DNA of 64,000 nt from Amycolatopsis tucumanensis (GTDB lineage Bacteria > Actinomycetota > Actinomycetes > Mycobacteriales > Pseudonocardiaceae), in the NCBI RefSeq assembly GCF_021654135.1, contig NZ_JAKGSD010000001.1, forward strand, positions 1 to 64,000, read 5' to 3'. Below are positions 7,812 to 15,234 of the stretch, piece after piece. Each line of letters opens with the position of its first letter. Position 1 is the stretch's first letter. A program made the translations under genes and the position numbers. The notes below the pieces were generated by a model that saw only the letters and a program-made list of their open reading frames with translations, did not search any database and was not told where the DNA came from.

Positions 7812-9081
7812 CCCGCGGCCCGATGCGGAACACCGGGTGGCGGTGCGCGACTTCCGCGATCTCGGCCAGGCCCGGTTCGCCGGTGATCCCGAAGAACGCC
7901 AGGGCATCACCGGCGACCCGGGCCGAGTCGGGTCGCCGTCCGGTGCGGAGCAGTTGCGCGCGGATCACCGGAGCGCGCTCGCCGGCCGGAATTTCGGTGA
8001 GCAGCACCGGCCATTTGCGCCGCCCCCGGGCGAGCACCGCGCGCCCGCCGGCGGCCCGCACGTTGCGGACCCATTCGGATTCGCCCGTGATGGACACGAG
8101 GTGCCCGGCGCCGTCGTGGTCGGTGCGCAGCAGGGTGGTGCGCCGGATGGCGCCGGTGCGGCGGCCGGGCACTTCGAGGGTGACCACGTCGCGCGGCGTG
8201 AGCCCCAGCCGTGTGAGCAGGCGGCCGGTGCCCTGCAGGCGGGTGTAGAGACGGGGTGGCGGCCGGTAGCCGCCGTCCGATGTGGACGCCTGCGGTCGCG
8301 CCGCGCGCTGCCACCAGGTGAGGCGGGTCGCGAGGGCGGCCAGTTCGTCACCGGTGACCGGGACCGGGTCGCCGTGACCGGGCGCCAGCAGCCGCGGGCG
8401 CAGCGCGGCCAGCCCGGCGAGGGAGCGCCTGGCGCGCACCGGGTCCCAGGTGGTGTAGCGCGGCGGGCCGGACAGCCGTCGCCGGCCGGTCAGCACGCCG
8501 GTGAGCGCGTTGAGGTCCACGGTCAGCGCGGCGTCGCCGGAGAGCAGCACGCCGTCGGCCCGGTGGTAGGCGACGTGACCCGGCGTGTGCCCCGGTGTCG
8601 GCACCGCGGTCCAGCCCGGCAGACCGGGCAGGTCCGCGGGATCGCCGAACGCGCGGGTCACGTCGCTGATGTCGCCGGCCGCCTCGATCCGGTCCCGCAC
8701 CCGGGCCGGGAGCAGGCGCAGGAGCGGCACCACGGCCCACCGGTCCAGGGGCATGCCGAACGCGGGCAGGTACCGGCCGTGGGCCATCGGCAGCTCCGCG
8801 GCGGCGACGTGGACCTGGACGTGCCACTGCCGCGCCAGGGTCCCGGCCGCGCCGGAGTGGTCGGGGTGGATGTGGGTGAGCAGTATCGCCCGCGGCGGGT
8901 TCCCCTCGCCGAACAGGGTGGCCGCGGCCGCCCGGATAACCGGCGCGCTGGACGCCCATCCCGCGTCGACGAGCGCCCAGCCGCCCCCGGTCGCGACGAA
9001 GTACACATTGGACGCGAGCGCGTGGCGGCCCAGCCGCAGCCGGTGCACGCCCGGCGCGATTTCCTCTGGAGCGATGCCCAT
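7801..9081 (-). CDS. Metallo-beta-lactamase fold hydrolase fused to a DDN-type nitroreductase/quinone reductase domain
   Basis: A 426-residue two-domain protein. Residues about 10-250 form an MBL-fold hydrolase with the full metal set: H70-x-H72-x-D74-H75 (THIHPDHSG), H169 in PTPGHTPGH, D183 in SGDAAL and H236 in PGHGD. Residues about 295-420 resemble the deazaflavin (F420)-dependent nitroreductase family: LEVPGRRTGAIRRTTLL, then GESEWVRNVRAAGG and RGRRKWPVLLTEIP. A proline-rich linker near 262-280 joins them. The fusion is unusual to me; each domain commonly occurs alone. It could couple hydrolysis of a lactone or ester to F420H2-dependent reduction, but that is inference. Convergent with the ATPase operon. 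Confidence 0.8.
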   Translation of the reverse strand: MGIAPEEIAPGVHRLRLGRHALASNVYFVATGGGWALVDAGWASSAPVIRAAAATLFGEGNPPRAILLTHIHPDHSGAAGTLARQWHVQVHVAAAELPMAHGRYLPAFGMPLDRWAVVPLLRLLPARVRDRIEAAGDISDVTRAFGDPADLPGLPGWTAVPTPGHTPGHVAYHRADGVLLSGDAALTVDLNALTGVLTGRRRLSGPPRYTTWDPVRARRSLAGLAALRPRLLAPGHGDPVPVTGDELAALATRLTWWQRAARPQASTSDGGYRPPPRLYTRLQGTGRLLTRLGLTPRDVVTLEVPGRRTGAIRRTTLLRTDHDGAGHLVSITGESEWVRNVRAAGGRAVLARGRRKWPVLLTEIPAGERAPVIRAQLLRTGRRPDSARVAGDALAFFGITGEPGLAEIAEVAHRHPVFRIGPRAAG

Positions 9082-9200
9082 CCCGGCGAGGCTAGCCGGG
9101 GCCGGGGTGGCGGAGGAGTGCCGTTCGACCCTTCTCCCGCCGGACGGGAGCCGTCAGTGTCGAAGGCGGATCACCCGCGCAAGCGAAGAGGAGCCGCCCG

Positions 9201-10016
9201 ATGTCGTCCACCTCGACGGAGCCGCGGCGGCTCGGACCCGCCGGGCTGGCCTGCCTCGTGACCGGCAGCGGCCCGCCGCTGGTGTTTCTCCCGGGGCTGG
9301 GCCCCCACCACCGCCCACCGGCGGGCCTCGACCGCCGGTTCCAGCTCGCCCAGGTCCGGCCGTTCGCCCGGCGGCGGCGGGTGTGGTGGGTCCAGCGCCG
9401 CGAAAACCTGCCCGCCGGCACCACGATGGCCTCGATCGCCGCCGACTACGCCGCCGCGATCCGGCAGCGGTTCGGTGGTCCGGTCGACCTCGCCGGCTCC
9501 TCCACCGGGGGCAGCGTGGCGCTGCAGCTCGCCGCCGACCACCCCGATGTGGTGCGGCGGGTGGTGCTGCTCTCGTCGGCCTGCCGGCTGGGCGACGGCG
9601 GCCGGACCGTGCAACGGGAACTCGCCGCCGCCGTGCGCGCCGGCCGCCGTCGCCGGGCCGGGGCGCTGATGTTCGCGACGCTCGCCGGGGGACCGGTGGC
9701 GCACCGGGCGCTGGCCGCGGCCGGACGGCTGTTGGGCCCGGCGATGCTGCGCGGCGACTGCGCCGACATGCTGACCGTGATCGACGCCGAGGACGCCTTC
9801 GACCTCACCGCCCGGCTGCCCGCGATCGCCGCGCCCGTGCTCGTCGTCGGCGGGGGCCGCGACCGGTTCTACGGCGCCGCGGTCTTCCGGGAGACCGCGG
9901 ACGGGCTTCCGAATGGCCGGCTCCTGCTGCACCCCCGGCTGGGGCACGTGGCGGCGCAGAGCGCCAAAGCGACGGTGGCGGCGGTGGACCGGTTCCTGGC
10001 GGAACCGCCGGGCTGA
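9201..10016 (+). CDS. Alpha/beta hydrolase
   Basis: A 271-residue single-domain alpha/beta hydrolase. The oxyanion region is LVFLPGLGPHH, the nucleophile elbow is G-S-S101-T-G in LAGSSTGGSVALQLA, the acid is likely D in VVGGGRDRFYG near residue 226, and the base is H in RLGHVAAQ near 250. There is no signal peptide. The ATG at 9201 follows GAAGAGGAG. It is divergent from the MBL-nitroreductase gene with 119 bp between them and precedes the ABC exporter operon by 82 bp. Substrate unknown. Confidence 0.85.
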   Translation: MSSTSTEPRRLGPAGLACLVTGSGPPLVFLPGLGPHHRPPAGLDRRFQLAQVRPFARRRRVWWVQRRENLPAGTTMASIAADYAAAIRQRFGGPVDLAGSSTGGSVALQLAADHPDVVRRVVLLSSACRLGDGGRTVQRELAAAVRAGRRRRAGALMFATLAGGPVAHRALAAAGRLLGPAMLRGDCADMLTVIDAEDAFDLTARLPAIAAPVLVVGGGRDRFYGAAVFRETADGLPNGRLLLHPRLGHVAAQSAKATVAAVDRFLAEPPG

Positions 10017-10028
10017 GCCGCCGCGGCG

Positions 10029-10062
10029 GGCGGAAGTCACCGGCTCGCGGGACCTTCGCCCC
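10029..10062. promoter_or_regulatory. Paired DosR-like boxes before the ABC exporter
   Basis: GGCGGAAGTCACC (10029-10041) is identical to the element at 355-367, and after the same 7-bp gap comes GGGACCTTCGCCCC (10049-10062). The pair ends 36 bp before the ATG at 10099, so the exporter operon probably has its own promoter despite the hydrolase gene upstream. Confidence 0.7.
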
Positions 10063-10098
10063 TCGCCCCCGGCGGTGTCCGCCGCCACGGTGGAGCCC

Positions 10099-11061
10099 AT
10101 GACCTCTACGGTGCTCACCGGGACCGCCGACGTCCTCACCGTGACCGGGCTGCGCAAGGGGTTCGACGGCCGGATCGCGGTGGACGACGTCGGTTTCCAC
10201 ATCGCCCCTGGCGAAACCTACGGCCTGCTCGGCCCCAACGGCGCGGGCAAGACCACGACGCTGCGGATCCTGTGCGGGCTGCTGGCCCCCGAGGCCGGCA
10301 GCGCGGTGATCGGCGGGTTCCCCATGAACAGGTTCGCGCGGGAGGCGAAGGCCCTCGTCGGCTACGTGCCGCAGGAGGTCGCGCTCTACCCGGACCTCAC
10401 GGCGCGCGAGAACCTCCGGTTCTTCGGCCGCCTGTACCGGCTGCGCGGCGCCACGCTCGCCCGGCGGATCGACGAGGTGCTCGAGCTCGTCGGCCTGGCC
10501 GACCGGGCTGGGGAGAAGGTCGAGACCTTCTCCGGCGGCATGCGGCGCCGGCTCAACATCGGCGCCGGCCTGCTGCACCGCCCTACCCTGCTCGTGCTCG
10601 ACGAACCCACCGTCGGCGTCGACCCGCAGAGCCGCCACGCGATCATGGAAAGCGTCCACTCGTTCGGCGCCGCCGGCCTCGCCGTCCTCTACACGACGCA
10701 CTACATGGAGGAAGCCGAGCGGTTGTGCGACCGGGTCGGCATCATCGACCACGGCAGGCTGGTCGCCGAGGGCACCCGCCGGGAACTCGTCGCCCGTCTC
10801 GGCGAGCGCGACCGCATCACGCTCACCGTGGACGGCGACGTCGCCGCGCTCGCCGCGGCCTGCCGCGAGTTGTCCGAAGTGGACAGTGTCGACGTGGCGG
10901 GCGGTGAGCTGCACCTGATCGTGCGCGACGGCAGGCGGCTGCTGCCCACGGTGTTCGACGTCGCCGAACGGCTGCGGTCCGGGATCCGGTCCGCCGAGGT
11001 CACCGAACCGGACCTGGAAGCGGTGTTCCTGCACCTGACCGGCACGGCCCTGCGGGAGTGA
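10099..11061 (+). CDS. ABC transporter ATP-binding protein (drug/lipid exporter type)
   Basis: A 320-residue ATPase. Walker A is GPNGAGKT (45-52), Q-loop near YVPQE (89-93), signature SGGM (145-148), Walker B LLVLDEP (164-170) followed by the DrrA-type TVGVDPQSR, H-loop in TTHYMEEAERL. The C-terminal 80 residues (FDVAERLRSGI, EPDLEAVFLHLTG) are the usual DrrA/CcmA extension. ATG 10099 follows GGAG; the boxes at 10029-10062 sit just upstream. It forms an operon with two ABC-2 permeases. The exported substrate is unknown; such trios move drugs, lipids or polyketides. Confidence 0.9.
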   Translation: MTSTVLTGTADVLTVTGLRKGFDGRIAVDDVGFHIAPGETYGLLGPNGAGKTTTLRILCGLLAPEAGSAVIGGFPMNRFAREAKALVGYVPQEVALYPDLTARENLRFFGRLYRLRGATLARRIDEVLELVGLADRAGEKVETFSGGMRRRLNIGAGLLHRPTLLVLDEPTVGVDPQSRHAIMESVHSFGAAGLAVLYTTHYMEEAERLCDRVGIIDHGRLVAEGTRRELVARLGERDRITLTVDGDVAALAAACRELSEVDSVDVAGGELHLIVRDGRRLLPTVFDVAERLRSGIRSAEVTEPDLEAVFLHLTGTALRE

Positions 11062-11063
11062 GC

Positions 11064-12221
11064 ATGCATCCGGCACTCGTGATCGCGGGAAAGGACCTGC
11101 GCCAGCGCCTGCGCGACCGCTCGGCGTGGATCCTGGGGATCCTGGCGCCCGTCGGTGTCGCGATGCTCATCAGCTTCGCCTTCCGCGGCGCGGAGACCTT
11201 CCACACCACGGTGGCGGTGGCCGATCTGGACCGGGGACCCGTCGCGGCCGCGTTCACCGGGTTCCTGACCGGGCCGGAGCTGGACTCGGTGCTGGCCGTC
11301 GAGACCGTGCCCGGGGTGGCCGAGGCGAGGCAGCGGGTCGACGACGGCGGCGTGAGCGCGGCACTGGTGATCCCCGCCGGGTTCTCCGCGGCCGCGCATT
11401 CCGGGGCCGCGGTGCCGGTCACGGTGCTGACCGACGTGGACGCGCCGCTGGCGGGCGAGGTGGCCCGCTCGGTGGCCGCGGCGTTCGTGGCCCAGCTCAA
11501 CGCCGACCTGCTCGCCACGCGGACCGCGCTGGTGGCCGGCGCGGATCCGGCCGGGCTCGCCGAACGGGCCGCCGCCCTGCGGCTGCCGGAAAAGGTCGTC
11601 AGCCGGGCCGGCGGCACGGCGCAACAGTCCGGAGTCAGCTACTACGCCCCCGCGATGGGCATGTTCTTCATGTTCTTCTCCATCGGGTTCACCGCGCGCG
11701 GCTACTTCACCGAACAACGCAGCGGGTTGCTGGACCGCGTCGCGGCCGCGCCGGTGGCGCCGGGCACCGTGCTCACCGGGAAGGCGCTGGCGACGTTCGC
11801 GTACGGGACGGCCAGCCTGGGCACCGTCGCGCTGATCACCACGCTGGGGTTCGGCGCCGACTGGGGGCCGCCGGGTCCGGTCGCGCTGCTGATCGTCGCA
11901 CTGGGCCTGGCGCTGGTGTGCCTGACCGCGTTCGTCATCACGCTCGCCCGCACCGAGCGGCAGGCCGAGGGGCTGGCCGTGATCGTCACGTTCGGGCTGG
12001 TGCTGCTCGGCGGCAACTTCGTCTACCTCGGCGGCGCGCCGGACGTCATCCGCACCCTCACCCTCGCCACGCCGAACGGCTGGGCGCTGCGCGGGTTCAC
12101 GGACCTCTCCGGCGGCGCGGGCTGGCCCGCGGTCTGGCCGCCGCTGCTGGCGATCCTGGCGTTCTGCGTGGTTCTCGGCGGGGCGTCCGCGCTCCTGGCG
12201 CGACGGGATGCGGCCCGATGA
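11064..12221 (+). CDS. ABC-2 type permease, first of two
   Basis: A 385-residue membrane protein with the layout of ABC-2 exporters: one N-terminal helix (WILGILAPVGVAMLISFAF), a periplasmic-side domain of about 170 residues, then five to six helices from about residue 190 (GMFFMFFSIGFTARG, LLDRVAAAPVAPGTVLTGKAL, GTVALITTLGF, VALLIVALGLALVCLTAFVITLA, LAILAFCVVLGGASALLA). ATG 11064 has GGGAG six bases upstream; an overlapping GTG at 11058 is the alternative. It lies directly after the ATPase and overlaps the second permease by ATGA. Confidence 0.88.
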   Translation: MHPALVIAGKDLRQRLRDRSAWILGILAPVGVAMLISFAFRGAETFHTTVAVADLDRGPVAAAFTGFLTGPELDSVLAVETVPGVAEARQRVDDGGVSAALVIPAGFSAAAHSGAAVPVTVLTDVDAPLAGEVARSVAAAFVAQLNADLLATRTALVAGADPAGLAERAAALRLPEKVVSRAGGTAQQSGVSYYAPAMGMFFMFFSIGFTARGYFTEQRSGLLDRVAAAPVAPGTVLTGKALATFAYGTASLGTVALITTLGFGADWGPPGPVALLIVALGLALVCLTAFVITLARTERQAEGLAVIVTFGLVLLGGNFVYLGGAPDVIRTLTLATPNGWALRGFTDLSGGAGWPAVWPPLLAILAFCVVLGGASALLARRDAAR

Positions 12222-13372
12222 CCGCGCTGCTGTTCACCGGCGTGGCGCTGCGCCGGCTCGCCCGCGACCGGGTCGCGATGTTCTTCATCGTCCTGCTGCC
12301 GCTGGTGGTGATCCTCATCGTCGGCGCGACCATCCGCGGCCAGGACAGCTTCCGCATCGGGGTCGTCGAGCCGGGCACCCCGCTGGCCGCCGGGTTGTCC
12401 CGCGCCCTGGACACCTCGCCGGCGCTGGAGACCCGGACCTACTCCGACGAGGACGCCGCCACCGCCGCGTTGCGCCGCAACCAGGTCGACGCCGTCCTGG
12501 TGCTGCCGGACGGCTTCGACGAGCGCCTGCTGTCCGGCGCCCCGGTCGAGCTGCCGCTGCTGAGCACCGGTTCGGCGGGCACCACGCAGGGCGCGTGGTC
12601 GGCAGTGTCCGCGGTCGTGGCCGACCACGCGGCGCTCGTCCAGGCGGCTGGGTTCGCCGCCGAGCGCACCGGGACCGATCCGGCGCGGTGGTTGCCGCTG
12701 GCCGGATCGCTCGCCGCCATGGGTGACCGGATCACGGTCCGGACCGAATCCGCGGGCGGCGCCCCGGACGAGCGGGCGGGCGGGTTCACCGGCAGCGCGC
12801 CGACCATGCTGGTGCTGTTCGTGTTCGTCAACACGCTCGCCGCCGGGGCGGCCGTGATCGAGACCCGCAAGCTGGGCGTCTACTCGCGTTCGCTGGCGGC
12901 ACCGGTCCGTCCGCGCGAGATCGTGTTCGGCGAGGCGCTGGGTTACGTCGTGCTCGCGCTGGGCCAGTCGGCGCTGATCATCGGGGCGTCGGCCGCGTTG
13001 TTCGGGGTGTCCTGGGGCGATCCGGTGGCGGCGCTGCTGCTGACCGGGCTGTGGGCGGTGGTCGGCGCGGGCGCCGGCATCCTCAGCGGCACCCTGTTCC
13101 GCACCTCCGAGCAGGCGTCGGCGATTGGGCCCGCCATCGGCATCGCGTTCGGCATGCTGGGCGGGTGCATGTGGCCGCTGGAGATCGTGCCGCCGGCGCT
13201 GCGTGCGGTGGGGCACGTCACGCCGCACGCGTGGGCGGTGGACGCCTGGACGACGGTGCTCTCCCGCGGCGGCGGGGTCGCCGACATCGCGGGCCAGCTG
13301 GCGGTGCTCGCCGGGTTCGCGGCCGTGCTGGTCGGCGCGGCGTCGTGGCGCATGGCGCGGAAACTGGCCTGA
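12218..13372 (+). CDS. ABC-2 type permease, second of two
   Basis: A 384-residue membrane protein of the same architecture as its neighbour: helix 1 at about 15-38 (RVAMFFIVLLPLVVILIVGAT), a soluble domain to about 190, and a helix bundle including MLVLFVFVNTLAAGAAVIETRKLG, LGYVVLALGQSALIIGASAALFG, LLLTGLWAVVGAGAGILSGTLFR and a final VLAGFAAVLVGAASWRMA. Coupled to the first permease through ATGA at 12218-12221. Together with the ATPase this gives a heterodimeric exporter. Confidence 0.88.
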   Translation: MTALLFTGVALRRLARDRVAMFFIVLLPLVVILIVGATIRGQDSFRIGVVEPGTPLAAGLSRALDTSPALETRTYSDEDAATAALRRNQVDAVLVLPDGFDERLLSGAPVELPLLSTGSAGTTQGAWSAVSAVVADHAALVQAAGFAAERTGTDPARWLPLAGSLAAMGDRITVRTESAGGAPDERAGGFTGSAPTMLVLFVFVNTLAAGAAVIETRKLGVYSRSLAAPVRPREIVFGEALGYVVLALGQSALIIGASAALFGVSWGDPVAALLLTGLWAVVGAGAGILSGTLFRTSEQASAIGPAIGIAFGMLGGCMWPLEIVPPALRAVGHVTPHAWAVDAWTTVLSRGGGVADIAGQLAVLAGFAAVLVGAASWRMARKLA

Positions 13373-13647
13373 ACGCGGCGCTCCGGGCGCTCAGCGGGCG
13401 TCGAGGAGAATCACGGCGGTCGCGACCGCGAAGGCGACGCTCGCCGCCACACGTCGGGAGCCGTGGACCACCGCGGCGGCGTCCCCGTGGGACCGCTTGC
13501 GCCGCAGGGCGTAGCCGGGCGCCTGCGATCACCGGGACGCCGTGCTCGGCCCAGTGCGGGAGGAGGGCGGATCCCTGGCCGGCCTGTTCCCCGAAGCGCG
13601 GGCAGCCGCTGGGCGGGGCTCCCGCCGCGGCGGTTTCGAGCGGCGCG
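13373..13647. other. Gap without an intact gene; possible minus-strand gene debris
   Basis: No intact coding region is visible. On the minus strand one frame reads PSGCPRFGEQAGQGSALL and PHWAEHGVPVIAG (about 13525-13640), and a second frame reads PGYALRRKRSHGDAAAVV then VAASVAFAVATAVILLDAR and a stop (13393 to about 13520). This could be the compacted remnant of a membrane protein gene, but I do not recognise the family. Confidence 0.3.
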
Positions 13648-13953
13648 TCAGGCCGGGCCGAGCGCGGCGATGAGGTCGGCGACCCGGTGGTGCGCCTCCA
13701 GCGGGTGGCGCAGGTGACCGTCGCCGTTGACGCGGTAGTGGTTGCGGCGGCCGACCTTCGTCCGCTCGACGTAACCGCCCTCGATGAGGTCGGCGAGGAT
13801 GAGCTGCACGGCGCGGGTGGTGATGCCGACGCGCGCCGCGATCGCGGGCAGCGTCTGGTCCGGATCGGCCACGAGGCACAGCAGCACGTGGGCGTGGTTG
13901 CTCAGGAAGGTCCACGTGCCGCCGCCGGTGCCAGGGTGATCGCTCGCCGCCAT
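13648..13953 (-). CDS. Winged-helix DNA-binding protein
   Basis: A 101-residue regulator made of one winged helix: WTFLSNHAHVLLCLVADPD, helix-turn-helix LPAIAARVGITTRAVQLILADL, then the wing YVERTKVGRRNHYRVNGDG. This is the ArsR/MarR-like helix-turn-helix form with no sensing domain. The start at 13953 is chosen by homology; an in-frame ATG at 13965 is possible. It is divergent from the manganese riboswitch and terC, so it might regulate that promoter, but nothing in the sequence proves it. Confidence 0.75.
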   Translation of the reverse strand: MAASDHPGTGGGTWTFLSNHAHVLLCLVADPDQTLPAIAARVGITTRAVQLILADLIEGGYVERTKVGRRNHYRVNGDGHLRHPLEAHHRVADLIAALGPA

Positions 13954-14014
13954 GGCGCCGAGCATAGGGCCCGCGTCCTTGACAGGCGAACTCTGTTTCG
14001 TCATTCTGGTGGTG

Positions 14015-14150
14015 CGGAGGGGAGTACCCACCCCGTCCGGGATCGTCACTACGGCAGCGGATGCGGCTGCCCGGTCCCGGCGCCACCCGCCCCGGCTCGC
14101 GGAGCCGGGTGGTCGGGGAGACCTCCGGTTCGTCGGACTGAACCGGAGGT
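14015..14150 (+). ncRNA. yybP-ykoY (Mn2+) riboswitch controlling translation of terC
   Basis: The leader has the conserved blocks of the yybP-ykoY family: GGGGAGTA at 14019-14026, GTCACTACGGCAGC at about 14046-14060 and GGGGAGACC near 14114-14122. CGGAGG (14015-14020) can close the P1 stem with CCTCCG (14122-14127). The same 3' strand can instead form a perfect 11-bp hairpin, ACCTCCGGTTC (14121-14131) with GAACCGGAGGT (14140-14150), which buries the GGAGG ribosome site of terC. The two folds exclude each other, so ligand binding would free the ribosome site. Family features are from known biology; the switch is my reading of the sequence. Confidence 0.8.
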
Positions 14151-14156
14151 GTGACA

Positions 14157-15131
14157 GTGGTCGTCGAGGTGTGGGTGTGGGCCGCCGTGCTCGGCGTGAT
14201 CGTCGTGATGCTCGCCGCCGACCTGTTCGCCCACCGCCGAGCGCACGTGGTCGGCGTGCGGGAGGCCGCCGCCTGGTCGGCGGTGTGGGTCGCGCTCGGC
14301 GCGGGGTTCGGCGGGATCGTCTGGTGGGTGTGGGGCGGTGAGTTCGCCGCGCAGTACTTCGCCGGGTACCTGATCGAGAAGTCGCTCGCGGTCGACAACG
14401 TCTTCGTCTTCACGATCATCTTCGGCTACTTCGCGGTGCCGCGGGAGCACCAGCACCGGGTCCTGTTCTACGGGGTGCTCGGGGCGCTGGTGTTCCGGGC
14501 GGCCTTCATCGCCGCGGGGTCGGTGCTGATCGCGAGCTTCGCCTGGATCCTGTACGTGTTCGGCGCGTTCCTGGTCGCCACCGGAGTTCGCCTGGCGCGG
14601 CACCGCGACGAAACCGTCGACCCCGGGCGCAGCCTGGTGCTCCGGCTGTTCCGTCGGTTCGTCCCGGTCACGGCCGACTACCACGGTTCGAAGTTCCTCG
14701 TCCGGCAGGGCGGCCGGTGGGTGGCGACCCCGTTGCTGGCCGTGCTCGTGCTGATCGAGGTGACCGACATCGTGTTCGCGGTCGACTCCATCCCCGCGAT
14801 CTTCGCCGTCACCCAGGAGACGTTCCTGGTGTTCACCTCCAACGCCTTCGCCATCCTCGGCCTGCGCGCGATGTACTTCCTGCTCGCCGACCTGGTGCAC
14901 CGCTTCGTGTACCTCAAGCTCGGCCTCGCGCTGGTGCTCGTGTGGGTCGGCGTGAAGATGCTGCTGCTGGACCTGGTCAAGATCCCCACCGTCGTGTCGC
15001 TCGCCGTGGTCGCCGTGCTGCTCGCCGCGGCGGTCACCGCGAGCTGGCTGCGCACCCGCGGCGCCGCCGGGGAGCGTGCGAAAGACGCTCCGGGCGAGCT
15101 GGTCCCGCCGTCGGGACAGCGGGACACCTGA
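14157..15131 (+). CDS. terC: TerC/Alx-family membrane protein (metal exporter)
   Basis: A 324-residue integral membrane protein. About nine helices are visible, with the family motifs LIEKSLAVDNVFVFTIIFGYF and IEVTDIVFAVDSIPAIFAVTQ, whose aspartates lie in the membrane and probably bind metal, and FTSNAFAILGLRAMYFLL. TerC/Alx proteins export manganese, which agrees with the manganese riboswitch in the leader. GTG 14157 is preferred because GGAGG at 14145-14149 is seven bases upstream; GTG 14151 is the alternative. The soluble tail (GERAKDAPGELVPPSG) is dispensable-looking. Confidence 0.9.
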   Translation: MVVEVWVWAAVLGVIVVMLAADLFAHRRAHVVGVREAAAWSAVWVALGAGFGGIVWWVWGGEFAAQYFAGYLIEKSLAVDNVFVFTIIFGYFAVPREHQHRVLFYGVLGALVFRAAFIAAGSVLIASFAWILYVFGAFLVATGVRLARHRDETVDPGRSLVLRLFRRFVPVTADYHGSKFLVRQGGRWVATPLLAVLVLIEVTDIVFAVDSIPAIFAVTQETFLVFTSNAFAILGLRAMYFLLADLVHRFVYLKLGLALVLVWVGVKMLLLDLVKIPTVVSLAVVAVLLAAAVTASWLRTRGAAGERAKDAPGELVPPSGQRDT

Positions 15132-15145
15132 CCGCCGCGCCGGCC

Positions 15146-15180
15146 GGGAACTTGGTCCCCGCGGCAGTGGCCTTCCGGCC
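15146..15180. promoter_or_regulatory. DosR-like boxes before the GerMN-domain gene
   Basis: GGGAACTTGGTCCC (15146-15159) is a near-palindromic copy; GTGGCCTTCCGGCC (15167-15180), 21 bp further, is a weaker second site. They lie 76 and 55 bp before the ATG at 15235. Confidence 0.6.
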
Positions 15181-15234
15181 GTTCCGCGCCGCGGGGCCGG
15201 TTCCTAGCGTCGGTGGGAAAACGGGGAGGTACCC

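Noticed and set aside
9122..9140. Possible DosR-like box in the MBL/hydrolase divergent region (TCGACCCTTCTCCC)
   Set aside because: It needs a one-base insertion to align with the consensus and lacks the GGGAC arm; not better than chance in GC-rich DNA.
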